Of a DNA stretch of 64,000 nt, positions 16,895 through 25,400 are shown piece by piece. The notes under the pieces were generated by a model, which was not told the DNA's origin, did no database searches, and worked only from the letters and a program-made list of their open reading frames with translations. The position numbers were made by a program, and so were the translations under genes. The stretch covers positions 131,755 to 195,754 of the forward strand of contig NZ_JACARE010000019.1 of NCBI RefSeq assembly GCF_013386765.1, given 5' to 3'. This stretch comes from Pseudomonas yamanorum (GTDB lineage Bacteria; Pseudomonadota; Gammaproteobacteria; Pseudomonadales; Pseudomonadaceae). Numbering within the stretch: position 1 is the first letter of the stretch; each line of letters begins with the position of its first letter.

Positions 16895-17266
16895 ATGCCT
16901 TCAACCAAACGCGACAGCGCCCGGATCGAACGTCGCCTGGTCACGACCCTGACCGAAGCCTGTGAAATCGCCAAGGCCGAAATCACCGGCTTCGACTGGC
17001 TGACCCACGAAGTCGATTACGCAGCCTTTGCACAAAGCCTTCGGGTGGTCTGGGTATTTGATACCCGGGCGAACAAGGAGCTGGCCCTTTCAACGGGACT
17101 GGACGGGCGTATGCGCGAGCTGACCGCCACGGCACTGGAAGACGCCGGCGTGGATCGCCCCGCTTCGGAGCGTTATGTTCGCTTCGACTCCGAAGAAGAA
17201 TGCCACCTCCAGCATGGCGGCGATTGGCGCCTGCGCGTGGCCAGACTGTATGCCGTAAAGGGGTGA
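16895..17266 (+). CDS. Conserved hypothetical protein, 123 residues
   Basis: A soluble, charged protein with a basic N-terminus (STKRDSARIERRLV), a WLTHEVDY motif near residue 31 and a VRFDSEEECHLQHGGDW motif near the end. No signal peptide and no membrane segment. I do not recognise a function. An AAGGAA ribosome site lies five bases before the ATG. It is four bases upstream of the DUF1289 gene, so the two are likely co-transcribed. It begins 50 bases after the REPIN array. Confidence 0.7.
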   Translation: MPSTKRDSARIERRLVTTLTEACEIAKAEITGFDWLTHEVDYAAFAQSLRVVWVFDTRANKELALSTGLDGRMRELTATALEDAGVDRPASERYVRFDSEEECHLQHGGDWRLRVARLYAVKG

Positions 17267-17270
17267 AGCC

Positions 17271-17450
17271 TTGGCTAAAGATATCGAGAATCCATGTGTC
17301 TCAACCTGCCAGCTCAGTGGTGAGCTGTGTGTGAGTTGTGGACGCACCAAGGACGACATCCGCAAATGGAAAAAGATGAAGCGGCCAGAGAAGATGGCCG
17401 CTGTGCAGCGTGCAACATTGCGCTTGAAGACGTTGAAAAAGGCCAAGTGA
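17271..17450 (+). CDS. DUF1289 family small cysteine-rich protein (TTG start)
   Basis: A 59-residue protein read from TTG at 17271, four bases after the previous stop, with an AAGGGGTGA ribosome site in front. It has Cys at residues 9, 13, 20 and 23 (NPCVSTCQLSGELCVSCGRT), followed by a basic KWKKMKRPEKMAAV segment. This is the DUF1289 pattern, thought to bind a metal or iron-sulfur centre. It is easily missed because it lacks an ATG and is short. Confidence 0.85.
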   Translation: MAKDIENPCVSTCQLSGELCVSCGRTKDDIRKWKKMKRPEKMAAVQRATLRLKTLKKAK

Positions 17451-17469
17451 GCCCCTCAGATTCAAGCCA

Positions 17470-18333
17470 TCACGTACGCCCCACCGATCCCGTCACCGGC
17501 AGGTTCCCCAACAGCTTGAGCCCGGTGGTCTTCACGAACGTCGCGTAGTCCATCGGCTTCTCGATGCGGGTTTCAGCGTTGGGCAATACGTAGGCCCAGG
17601 CGCGCTGGGACGATACGTCGTACACCAGCTTGAACAGGCGGGTCGGCACCCACACCTTGTTGTCGCCGATGGTGCTGTAGCCCGGGTCAAACAGCGGGCC
17701 GGTGAACACGAAGACATTGCCGTCGGCACGCTTGGCAAACTTGCGCACGTCCGCCTCGACCTTGCTCCAGATCTTGCGGTTGTTGGTGGGGTCCTGGGGC
17801 ACCATGTTCGACAACGCGAAGGATTGGGCCATGGCGTTGGTGCTCGGCGCATCGGCGGCCGGGGATTGATGGCCGCGGTCCACGGCCGGGTGTTGGCCAC
17901 GGTAGTCACTCAACTCGGCCCGTGCGCCCTTGGGAATGCGCGGGTCCGGGTAGAACTGGTTGGTGCGCTCCTCGCCTTTGGCGTCCTGCAACTGGCCGGC
18001 GTTCAGGCGCTCGACCACCACCAGCGGGGTCTTGCTGGTTTGCGAATACAGCACCGCAAAATTATCGGAGCACAGCGCCAGGGGTTTCATGGTGGCCGGC
18101 ACGGTGGCGGTGTTGATGGGTTGCCTGGCCGGGAACAGGTCGGCGCAACTGTCGAACGACGGCTTTTTCTGTTGGCTTGAATAGAGATCCAGGGCCGCGC
18201 CCTGGCCAATGGAGCCCGAGCGGGAAGTGTGTTGCGGGTGCGGTGTGATGAGGTCCAGCAGGCCACGGGCTTGTGCCCCGGTGGAGAGCAAAACAAGGGC
18301 CGACAGCCCAACTGCAATTTTGCGAAGGTGCAT
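17470..18333 (-). CDS. Secreted DNA/RNA non-specific endonuclease
   Basis: A 287-residue protein with a cleavable signal peptide (hydrophobic residues 5-22 ending in AQA). The D152-R-G-H155 motif, with His as general base, and the downstream SNMVPQDPTNNRKIW segment with its magnesium-binding Asn define the NUC/Serratia nuclease family. It should cut DNA and RNA in the periplasm or outside the cell, for nutrient scavenging or defence. No immunity gene is needed if it folds outside, and none is seen. It stands apart from the lipoprotein genes upstream by 125 bases. Confidence 0.87.
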   Translation of the reverse strand: MHLRKIAVGLSALVLLSTGAQARGLLDLITPHPQHTSRSGSIGQGAALDLYSSQQKKPSFDSCADLFPARQPINTATVPATMKPLALCSDNFAVLYSQTSKTPLVVVERLNAGQLQDAKGEERTNQFYPDPRIPKGARAELSDYRGQHPAVDRGHQSPAADAPSTNAMAQSFALSNMVPQDPTNNRKIWSKVEADVRKFAKRADGNVFVFTGPLFDPGYSTIGDNKVWVPTRLFKLVYDVSSQRAWAYVLPNAETRIEKPMDYATFVKTTGLKLLGNLPVTGSVGRT

Positions 18334-18457
18334 GGGTTAAATCTTCAAATGGGAGGGAGAAAAAACGTACCGCGAGGCTCTATTCCGAGCCACACGACCG
18401 CTGACAGTCGTGCGGGGGTTATTGACCGTCACCCATCACATTAGTTGCCGGGTACCG

Positions 18458-18886
18458 TTACTTCACCGGTATATATGAATACCCGCGCACCATGGTTTTC
18501 CCTTCGTTCGCCTCCCGCTTGCGAATCTTCTCGAACATGTTCTCCTGGGTGTACTCAACGAAGTATTCCTTACCCGGCTCAACCGAGAGCATCAGGAATA
18601 CGTTCCGGGCATTCGGACGTTGCCCGGCAGACACCTTGTGCACGCCCGGGCTGACCAGCACCCAGGAATAAGTCTCGCTGCTCAGCCCCACGATTGCGCT
18701 GTCATCGATACTGAACACGCTGTCATAGAAGCTGCCCTGGATAACCTGGGTCCGCATCATGTAAACCAGCGCCTTGCCCGCAGGCGGCGCCGGAGGTTCG
18801 AAGTAAGGTTGGCTGGTGCTGGTATGACCACACCCGGTCAGCAGCATGAGCAACAGGACCGCGATACTTTTGATGAATCTGCTCAC
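18458..18886 (-). CDS. DUF2846-type lipoprotein
   Basis: A 142-residue protein. Its N-terminal signal ends in the lipobox LLTGC (Cys19), so it should be lipid-anchored. The core AGKALVYMMRTQVIQGS...YSWVLVSPGVHKVSAG...EYFVEYTQE is the DUF2846 beta-sandwich pattern. The role is unknown. Its start overlaps the stop of the upstream lipoprotein gene (ATGA), so they form a two-gene operon. Confidence 0.75.
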   Translation of the reverse strand: MSRFIKSIAVLLLMLLTGCGHTSTSQPYFEPPAPPAGKALVYMMRTQVIQGSFYDSVFSIDDSAIVGLSSETYSWVLVSPGVHKVSAGQRPNARNVFLMLSVEPGKEYFVEYTQENMFEKIRKREANEGKTMVRGYSYIPVK

Positions 18887-19311
18887 TTGGCCTGCCCCAA
18901 TAGCTGGTTGATCACCGGTGCCATTTTTTCCTCGACCGTCTTGTATTTCGACAAGTCGAAGCCCCCCTCGCCCGTCAGGTTGTAGTGCGCAACGCCAATG
19001 GACTGCTCGCCTTTGTAGAGCTGGACGCTGGCATCGGACAGGTAGGCAGAAAAGTCCCAGGAACGAATGGCGGTGTAGGTCAGGCGGTATTCACAGTTGC
19101 CCGGAACCGGCGCGGCATACAGCCGGCTCTCAATGTGGTGTTTGCGCAACAGCGTTTGCAGGCCATCGACAAAATCCCCTACCACTACCTTGGGGTTCTC
19201 TTCGATGCACAGCTGGGAGATTTTGTATTGAGGCGCGACAGGGTCAACCTTGACGTTTGTACACCCGGCCAAGGCCAGTAGAAGGCCTGCCGTAAGGGCT
19301 CTGGACAGCAT
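18883..19311 (-). CDS. Small lipoprotein resembling the Sbal_3080 family
   Basis: About 142 residues from ATG at 19311, which an AGGGA motif precedes; a longer frame upstream would put extra residues before the signal peptide. Lipobox LLALAGC places the protein on a membrane. The body (VDPVAPQYKISQLCIEENPKV, GNCEYRLTYTAIRSWDF, and a C-terminal VEEKMAPVINQLLGQ) recalls the family named Sbal_3080, which I recognise only from memory. Cys residues in the mature part may form a disulfide. It forms an operon with the DUF2846 lipoprotein. Confidence 0.65.
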   Translation of the reverse strand: MLSRALTAGLLLALAGCTNVKVDPVAPQYKISQLCIEENPKVVVGDFVDGLQTLLRKHHIESRLYAAPVPGNCEYRLTYTAIRSWDFSAYLSDASVQLYKGEQSIGVAHYNLTGEGGFDLSKYKTVEEKMAPVINQLLGQAK

Positions 19312-19356
19312 GTTCAATCCCTGAATCAGAAGTGATATCAAAATAATGGCAACATG

Positions 19357-20013
19357 CTAGCTTGACGCCCCTTGGCGGTCAATTGACAGTGACTGATAGG
19401 TTTGAAGATAAGCCCGCAGCAGCCGAATCACCTGCTGTTCCAGGCCGGCTTCATAGGCCGGCGTCGCATTGCCCTCCAGCAGGGCTCGCACCGGGCCCAC
19501 CACCGCGCTGATCGAGATGGCGGCGGTCAAGGATGGGTCTTCAAAACGGGCATCCGATGCCGTCGCCAGCATCGCCGCAACGGCGGTCACCATCCGCTGG
19601 CCGATACGCGCGACAAGCTCTGCACCGCCCCGCTCCCCCGCGATGGCATAGAGGGCTTTGGACGCCGTCGGGTCCATGAGCTTCACCGCCAGAAAAGCCG
19701 TGACAAACCCCGACGCCATTTCTGCCACCGTGGTGCCCTGATGTTGATCGCACGCCTGCTCGACGGTCTCGGCCACGTGCACCAGATGCTTTTCCAGCAC
19801 CGCCGCGAGGAGTGCATCGCGGTTCGGATAGTACTGATACAGGCTGCCCACCGACATGCCCGCCCGCTCGGCCACGCGGGTCGTCGTGCACCGCACCAGG
19901 CCCTGGGCGGTCAAAACCTGAAGGGTTGCCGTGTGCAGCGCGTCGACCGTCGCCGCCGACCGCGCCTGAACCGCTGATTTTCTTGGCTTTAGTGAGGCTT
20001 TGGGAGGACTCAT
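19357..20013 (-). CDS. TetR-family transcriptional regulator
   Basis: A 218-residue protein. The N-terminal helix-turn-helix (TTTRVAERAGMSVGSLYQYYPNRDALLAAVLEKH) is the TetR signature, followed by a helical ligand domain. It is divergent from an aldo/keto reductase 71 bases away, and a perfect palindrome lies between them. It is the likely repressor of that gene and of itself. Confidence 0.87.
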   Translation of the reverse strand: MSPPKASLKPRKSAVQARSAATVDALHTATLQVLTAQGLVRCTTTRVAERAGMSVGSLYQYYPNRDALLAAVLEKHLVHVAETVEQACDQHQGTTVAEMASGFVTAFLAVKLMDPTASKALYAIAGERGGAELVARIGQRMVTAVAAMLATASDARFEDPSLTAAISISAVVGPVRALLEGNATPAYEAGLEQQVIRLLRAYLQTYQSLSIDRQGASS

Positions 20014-20032
20014 GGAATGCGAATTCTAAACC

Positions 20033-20046
20033 TGAAGGATCCTTCA
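20033..20046. promoter_or_regulatory. Palindromic candidate TetR operator
   Basis: TGAAGGATCCTTCA is a perfect 14-base palindrome in the 71-base gap between the TetR gene and the divergent aldo/keto reductase gene. The position and symmetry suit a TetR dimer acting on both promoters. Confidence 0.6.
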
Positions 20047-20084
20047 TATTATAGGCTTCCTCCCGTCAAGCAAGAGCCACAGCC

Positions 20085-20951
20085 ATGACCCGCTCAGGAA
20101 ACCGCAGCACCTTCACTCTCGGCGATCGCAGCGTCAACCGCATCGGTTATGGCGCCATGCAACTGGCCGGCCCCGGGGTATTTGGCCCGCCAAAAGACCG
20201 TGATGCGGCGCTGGCCGTACTGCGCGAGGCCGTCGCATCCGGCGTGAACCATATCGACACCAGCGATTTCTACGGGCCGCATATCACCAATCAGATTATT
20301 CGCGAGGCACTGCATCCGTACAAAGACGACCTCACCCTCGTCACCAAGGTGGGCGCCCGTCGAAGCGACGATGGCGGCTGGCTCAACGCCTCGTCAAAGG
20401 CCGAGCTGACCCAGGCGGTACATGACAACCTGCGCAACCTGGGCCTGGACGTGCTGGACGTGGTCAACGTGCGGGCCATGCACGGCGTGATGGGCACTGC
20501 CGAAGGCTCGATCGAAGAGCCCCTGAGTGTCATCGCCGAGCTGCAACAACAGGGGCTGATACGCCATATCGGCATCAGCAACGTCACGCCGACGCAGGTG
20601 GCCGAGGCGCGAAAACTCGTGCGTTTCGTGTGTGTGCAGAACCTGTACAACATCGCCCATCAACACGATAACGCGCTGATCAACGAGCTGGCCCGGGACG
20701 GCATTGCCTATGTGCCGTTCTTCCCGCTGGGCGGGTTCTCACCGGTGCAGTCGGCGGTGTTGTCGAACGTCGCGCAGCGGCTTGGCGTGACGCCGATGCA
20801 ATTGGCGCTGGCATGGTTGCTGCGTCGTTCTCCCAATATCCTGCTGATTCCTGGAACGTCTTCGGTCACCCATTTGCGTGAAAATATCGCGGTGGGCGAA
20901 CTGCAGCTTTCGGACGAGGTTGTGGCAGAGCTGAATACCATCGCAGGCTGA
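20085..20951 (+). CDS. Aldo/keto reductase family oxidoreductase
   Basis: A 288-residue TIM-barrel NADPH-dependent reductase. It shows the family pattern: YGAMQLAGPGVFG, the GVNHIDTSDFYG segment with catalytic Asp and Tyr, LVTKVGA with the catalytic Lys, IRHIGISNVT, and a C-terminal LIPGTSSVTHLREN cofactor loop. It would reduce small aldehydes or ketones. Placement under a divergent TetR regulator points to detoxification. The tail converges on the TrmK-like gene, three bases away. Confidence 0.87.
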   Translation: MTRSGNRSTFTLGDRSVNRIGYGAMQLAGPGVFGPPKDRDAALAVLREAVASGVNHIDTSDFYGPHITNQIIREALHPYKDDLTLVTKVGARRSDDGGWLNASSKAELTQAVHDNLRNLGLDVLDVVNVRAMHGVMGTAEGSIEEPLSVIAELQQQGLIRHIGISNVTPTQVAEARKLVRFVCVQNLYNIAHQHDNALINELARDGIAYVPFFPLGGFSPVQSAVLSNVAQRLGVTPMQLALAWLLRRSPNILLIPGTSSVTHLRENIAVGELQLSDEVVAELNTIAG

Positions 20952-20954
20952 CCC

Positions 20955-21650
20955 TCAGGCCAGCAGCTCGGTAATCCACCGGGCTTGTTGTGCGACCTCG
21001 TGCACCTTGTCCTCGGGCACTGCCTGCCGCGCCTGGGCAAAGTCCTTCAGGGTTTGCTGCTTGTGGCGCAGGATACGCTGCCACTTGAGCAGGAACTCCG
21101 GGCTGCGGGCCTGCATTTGCAACGGGCCGAAGTACAGTTCCTCGGCGCTGTAGATCACAGGCGCCGCGCGCTCGGCCACGATGATTTCGTAAAAGAAGCG
21201 ATTCTCCCGCAGCAGTTCCTCGCAGACGATGGAGTAACCGTTTTCCATCAGCCATTGGCGCAAGGGCTGCTCGCCGCCGTTGGGTTGCAGCACCAGGCGC
21301 TCCTGGCCGTTGAGACGCGCCTTGCCGCTGTCGAGGATGTCGCGGATGGTCTCGCCGCCCATGCCGCAGATGCTGATCGTGGTGATCCCGTCTCCCGGCT
21401 CGATGGCCGCCAGGCCACTGGCCAGGCGCACGGTGATGTGTTGCTCCAGTTCATTTTCGCGCACCGTACGCTCGGCCGCGCGGAACGGCGTCAACGCCAC
21501 CTCCCCCGCCACCGCTGCGACGATCGCCCCGCGACGCATCAACGCCACCGGCAAGTAACCGTGATCGGAACCAATATCCGCCAGATGCGCACCAGCGGGC
21601 ACATGCGCTGCCACGCGCTCCAGGCGCATGGACAATGTGTGTTCGTTCAA
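20955..21650 (-). CDS. TrmK-like tRNA (adenine-N1) methyltransferase
   Basis: A 231-residue class I SAM-dependent methylase. The motifs ADIGSDHGYLPVALM (SAM-binding loop), ISICGMGGETIRDIL and LQPNGGEQPLRQWL match the TrmK/DUF633 family that methylates A22 of tRNA in Bacillus. The C-terminal 60 residues form a helical coiled-coil-like tail, as in TrmK. Whether the pseudomonad protein has the same target is unproven. Confidence 0.83.
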   Translation of the reverse strand: MNEHTLSMRLERVAAHVPAGAHLADIGSDHGYLPVALMRRGAIVAAVAGEVALTPFRAAERTVRENELEQHITVRLASGLAAIEPGDGITTISICGMGGETIRDILDSGKARLNGQERLVLQPNGGEQPLRQWLMENGYSIVCEELLRENRFFYEIIVAERAAPVIYSAEELYFGPLQMQARSPEFLLKWQRILRHKQQTLKDFAQARQAVPEDKVHEVAQQARWITELLA

Positions 21651-21744
21651 CTGCCGTTCCTTTTTGCCGCGATGGGGCTGATCGGTTCAGGATAACTGAT
21701 GGGGTATGCTTGCTCACCGCACAATTGCATGGAAGAGGTGATCG

Positions 21745-22251
21745 ATGACGTCATTCAGGGTTCGCGAGCTGAGCAGTACGGACACCGAAGCATTGCTGGC
21801 ATTTGAAACACAGAACCGTGAGTGGTTCGAGTCGCATATCGATGCCCGCGCTCCGTCGTTCTACTCCGTGCAGGGTGTGGCCGAGCATATCCAGGCCTAC
21901 CTGGCCGACTTCGCCCTCGGCGCCTGGCACCCGTTTGTGATCGAAGACGCCAGCGGCGAAATCGTCGGTCGCGCCAACCTGAAAAGCATCGACTCACCGA
22001 AGGGTTCTGCCGAAGTCGGTTATCGCATAGGTGAGCGTGCGTGCGGCCAGGGCCTGGCCACCCAGGCACTCAAGCATCTGATCCAGCAGGCACAGGCACG
22101 CTGGGCGCTGACGCAATTGGTGGCCTATGTATTCCCGGAAAACGTGGGCTCACAAAAAGTGCTGCAGCGCTGCGGATTCGTGGCTGAACAGCCTGCACCC
22201 GACGACCAGGCGCCTGGCGAAAAGCGCTTCGTCCTGACGATCCAGGCCTGA
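21745..22251 (+). CDS. GNAT-family N-acetyltransferase (RimJ/RimL-like)
   Basis: A 168-residue protein with the GNAT core: VGRANLKSIDS, VGYRIGERACGQGLATQAL (acetyl-CoA pyrophosphate loop, R-x-x-G-x-A type) and VFPENVGSQKVLQRCGF. This is the RimJ/RimL-like branch that acetylates protein N-termini or small amines. It is an isolated gene between the TrmK-like and bestrophin genes. Confidence 0.85.
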   Translation: MTSFRVRELSSTDTEALLAFETQNREWFESHIDARAPSFYSVQGVAEHIQAYLADFALGAWHPFVIEDASGEIVGRANLKSIDSPKGSAEVGYRIGERACGQGLATQALKHLIQQAQARWALTQLVAYVFPENVGSQKVLQRCGFVAEQPAPDDQAPGEKRFVLTIQA

Positions 22252-22326
22252 AGGCGCGAACCTTTACCCGGTAAACACCGTCCGAGCTAAGGCATTGATG
22301 CTTACCGCTCGCCACGAGGTTTCCGT

Positions 22327-23217
22327 TTGAAAGCTGCCATCATCAAAAAATACCGCCTGATCATCAAGACCATGGGCTATGTGGGCTGGGCGCTGTTCTG
22401 GCTGCTGCTCTGGGATATCGCCGTCACCGTGGACTTCATGCTGTTCCTCAACAGCAAGATCAACCTGCCGCTGATGCCGCTGACCTTGCTCGGCTCGGCC
22501 CTGGTGGTGCTGATCAGTTTCCGCAACAGCAGCGCCTACAACCGCTGGTGGGAAGCGCGCACGTTGTGGGGTGCGATGGTCAACAATTCCCGCAGCTTCG
22601 CCCGCCAGGTCCTGACGTTGCTGGATGACCCGGGCCACGAGATCAACCCGATAAAAGCGACCTTGCTGCGCCGCCATGTGGCCTATGTGAACTGCCTCGC
22701 GGCGCACCTGCGGGGCCAGCCGTGCCCGGAAGAAATACGTGCCTTCCTGCCGGCCGCCGAGTTCACCCGCAGCGCCACCACCAATAACTTTGCCAACGAC
22801 ATCCTCAACGGCTCCGCGGCGCTTTTGGCCCAGGAATACAAGGCCGGGCGCCTGGACAGCATTCGCCTGGCACGGCTGGAGTCGACCCTGGTGGACTTGT
22901 CCAACAGCCAGGGCGGCATGGAGCGCATCGCGAATACGCCGCTGCCCTACCCTTACGTGTATTTCCCACGGCTGTTCATATCGTTGTTCTGCCTGATCGT
23001 GCCGGTGGGCCTGGTGGAATCCCTGGGCTGGTTCACCCCGCTGGCCTCCACGGTGGTGGGTTTCATGCTGCTGGCCATCGAACGTATCGGCACCGATTTG
23101 CAAAGCCCGTTTCGTGACAGCGAGCACCAGATCCAAATGGAAGCGCTCTGCGAAACCATCGAGAAAAACCTGCAGTCGATGCAGCGGGATTCCCTGGGTG
23201 GCGAGCGGATCAGTTGA
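22327..23217 (+). CDS. Bestrophin-family membrane channel
   Basis: A 296-residue protein with four membrane segments. The family signature SFRNSSAYNRWWEARTLWG is present near residue 60, and a second conserved block IERIGTDLQSPFRDSEHQI lies near the end. Bacterial bestrophins form pentameric ion channels, and cation-conducting members are known. The start is TTG at 22327, with GAGG seven bases upstream. Confidence 0.86.
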   Translation: MKAAIIKKYRLIIKTMGYVGWALFWLLLWDIAVTVDFMLFLNSKINLPLMPLTLLGSALVVLISFRNSSAYNRWWEARTLWGAMVNNSRSFARQVLTLLDDPGHEINPIKATLLRRHVAYVNCLAAHLRGQPCPEEIRAFLPAAEFTRSATTNNFANDILNGSAALLAQEYKAGRLDSIRLARLESTLVDLSNSQGGMERIANTPLPYPYVYFPRLFISLFCLIVPVGLVESLGWFTPLASTVVGFMLLAIERIGTDLQSPFRDSEHQIQMEALCETIEKNLQSMQRDSLGGERIS

Positions 23218-23345
23218 TCCTTGCCGGGCCGATAACAAAAAAAACCGGCCAGTGGTGAATTATTCAGTGTCCGCATGTATCTGACCCATTAAGCGCATGC
23301 CACCAAAACAGTGGCATCGAAATGGACCTGCGGTTGAGTATTCCC

Positions 23346-24848
23346 ATGAAATCACGCAAGAAAACCGTCAATCCGATTGGATTGGATGACATCACCATTG
23401 TTGACGACGCCAAGATGCGCAAGGCGATCACCGCCGCGGCGCTGGGCAACGCCATGGAATGGTTCGACTTCGGGGTGTACGGCTTTGTCGCCTATGTACT
23501 CGGCAAGGTGTTCTTCCCCGAGGCATCCCCCAGCGTACAGATGATCGCTGCCCTGGCGACCTTCTCGGTGCCCTTCCTGATTCGCCCGTTGGGCGGCCTG
23601 TTCTTCGGCCGGCTGGGGGACAAATACGGCCGGCAAAAGGTCCTGGCGGCGACCATCGTGATCATGTCCCTGAGCACCTTCGCCATCGGGCTGATCCCCT
23701 CATATGACTCTATCGGCATCTGGGCGCCGATCCTGTTGCTGCTGGCCAAGATGGCCCAAGGCTTCTCGGTAGGCGGCGAATACACCGGCGCCTCGATCTT
23801 CGTCGCCGAATACGCCCCGGACCGCAAGCGCGGCTTCCTCGGTAGTTGGCTGGACTTCGGCTCCATCGCCGGCTTCGTTCTCGGCGCGGGCGTGGTGGTG
23901 CTGATTTCTGCGGTGATCGGCGAAGAGGCGTTCCAGTCCTGGGGCTGGCGCCTGCCGTTCTTCCTCGCGCTGCCGTTGGGCATGATCGGGCTCTACTTGC
24001 GTCATGCGCTGGAAGAGACTCCGGCCTTCCAGCAGCATGTGGAACAACTTGAGCAGGGCGATCGCGAAGGCCTGGCGGGCGGCCCGAAAGTGTCGTTCAA
24101 GGAAGTCGCCACCAAGCACTGGCGCAGCCTGATGACCTGCGTCGGCGTGGTGGTGGTGACCAACGTCACGTACTACATGCTGCTCACCTATATGCCGAGT
24201 TACCTGTCCCACAACCTGCACTACAGCGAAAACCACGGCGTGTTGATCATCATCGCGATCATGGTCGGCATGTTGTTCGTACAGCCGATGATTGGCTTTG
24301 TCAGCGACAAGATCGGGCGCAAACCCTTCATTGTCGTTGGCAGCATCGCGCTGTTCCTGCTGGCTATTCCGGCGTTCATGCTGATCAACAGCGGCAAGCT
24401 CGGGCTGATTTTCTCGGGGCTGCTGATCATTGCGGTGGTGCTCAACTTCTTTATCGGCGTGATGGCCTCCACTTTGCCGGCGATGTTCCCCACGCACATT
24501 CGCTACAGCGCGTTGGCCAGTGCCTTCAATATCTCGATCCTGGTGGCCGGCCTCACGCCGACGGCCATGGCCTGGCTGGTGGAGACCACCAACAACCTGT
24601 ACATGCCGGCCTATTACCTGATGGTGTTCGCCGTACTGGGCCTGTTCACCGGCCTCACCATGAAAGAAACCGCCAACAAGCCCCTGCGCGGCGCGGCACC
24701 GGCGGCTTCAGACCTTGAGGAAGCCAAGGAGCTGCTGCAGGAGCATGAGGACAATATCGAGCAGAAGATCGAAGACATCGACGCGCAAATCGCCGAATTG
24801 GAAGCCAAGCGCGAGAACCTGGTGCAGCAGCATCCGCGCATCAACTGA
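23346..24848 (+). CDS. proP: Proline/glycine betaine osmosensing symporter ProP
   Basis: A 500-residue MHS-family carrier. The start is placed at 23346 (MKSRKKTVNP). MHS motifs ALGNAMEWFDFGVYGF, RPLGGLFFGRLGDKYGR and QGFSVGGEYTGAS are intact. The C-terminal 50 residues form a heptad-patterned acidic helix (EEAKELLQEHEDNIEQKIEDID), the coiled-coil dimerisation tail of ProP that tunes the osmotic response. It imports proline, glycine betaine and related osmolytes with protons under high osmolarity. Confidence 0.9.
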   Translation: MKSRKKTVNPIGLDDITIVDDAKMRKAITAAALGNAMEWFDFGVYGFVAYVLGKVFFPEASPSVQMIAALATFSVPFLIRPLGGLFFGRLGDKYGRQKVLAATIVIMSLSTFAIGLIPSYDSIGIWAPILLLLAKMAQGFSVGGEYTGASIFVAEYAPDRKRGFLGSWLDFGSIAGFVLGAGVVVLISAVIGEEAFQSWGWRLPFFLALPLGMIGLYLRHALEETPAFQQHVEQLEQGDREGLAGGPKVSFKEVATKHWRSLMTCVGVVVVTNVTYYMLLTYMPSYLSHNLHYSENHGVLIIIAIMVGMLFVQPMIGFVSDKIGRKPFIVVGSIALFLLAIPAFMLINSGKLGLIFSGLLIIAVVLNFFIGVMASTLPAMFPTHIRYSALASAFNISILVAGLTPTAMAWLVETTNNLYMPAYYLMVFAVLGLFTGLTMKETANKPLRGAAPAASDLEEAKELLQEHEDNIEQKIEDIDAQIAELEAKRENLVQQHPRIN

Positions 24849-24922
24849 CGCAACATATTTGGAAACGAATCGACGGTGAACTAACGCGCAAGCGCCAGGC
24901 TCCTTCCTTAAGCGCAGTCAGC

Positions 24923-24951
24923 GCGGCCCTGATGAACCTCATCAGGGCCGC
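24923..24951 (+). terminator. Perfect hairpin after proP
   Basis: GCGGCCCTGATGA and its exact complement TCATCAGGGCCGC are separated by three bases (13-base stem). It is 75 bases past the proP stop and 20 before the next start. There is no clear T-run, so it may be a stabilising or partial terminator. Confidence 0.5.
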
Positions 24952-24971
24952 TCAACGATAAGGAGCCGCCC

Positions 24972-25400
24972 GTGACCGTCACCCCCGCCCTCACCCACCG
25001 CTGCACGCCTGGCCCGCTTCACGCGACCTTGCTTGCCGGTACCGTCCCGCTGTTTCTCGGCGCCTTGCTGAGTGACATTGCCTACTACCAGACCTTCCAG
25101 ATCCAGTGGAGCAACTTCGCCGCCTGGCTGATCGCCGGCGGTCTGGTGTTCTGCGGGCTGGCGTGGCTGTTTGCGCTGGTCAACCTGTTGCGGGCCGCCC
25201 GCAAGGCCGGGCGCCCTACCCTGTACTTCCTGCTGTTGCTGGTCACTTGGGCGCTGGGATTGGTCAACGCCTTTGAACACGCGAAAGATGCCTGGGCGGT
25301 GATGCCTTCGGGCCTGGTGCTGTCCGCGATCGTGACCCTGCTGGCCTGCGTGACCACCTGGGTCGGGCTGACCAACCTGCGCTCGGGAGGTGACCAATGA
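24972..25400 (+). CDS. DUF2231-like membrane protein
   Basis: A 142-residue protein with four membrane segments and the HATLLAGTVPLFLGALLSDIAYY opening of DUF2231 domains. The start is GTG at 24972 with AAGGAG seven bases upstream. Its stop overlaps the PQQ-type sugar dehydrogenase start by four bases. Such DUF2231 proteins often accompany periplasmic PQQ enzymes and may pass electrons or anchor them. That role is inferred from context. Confidence 0.75.
   Translation: MTVTPALTHRCTPGPLHATLLAGTVPLFLGALLSDIAYYQTFQIQWSNFAAWLIAGGLVFCGLAWLFALVNLLRAARKAGRPTLYFLLLLVTWALGLVNAFEHAKDAWAVMPSGLVLSAIVTLLACVTTWVGLTNLRSGGDQ

Noticed and set aside
16406..16965. Two short paralogous ORFs of 74 and 112 residues
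   Set aside because: They exist only because the REPIN unit is repeated. The second runs out of the array into the following gene's upstream region. Neither has a ribosome site or a domain.
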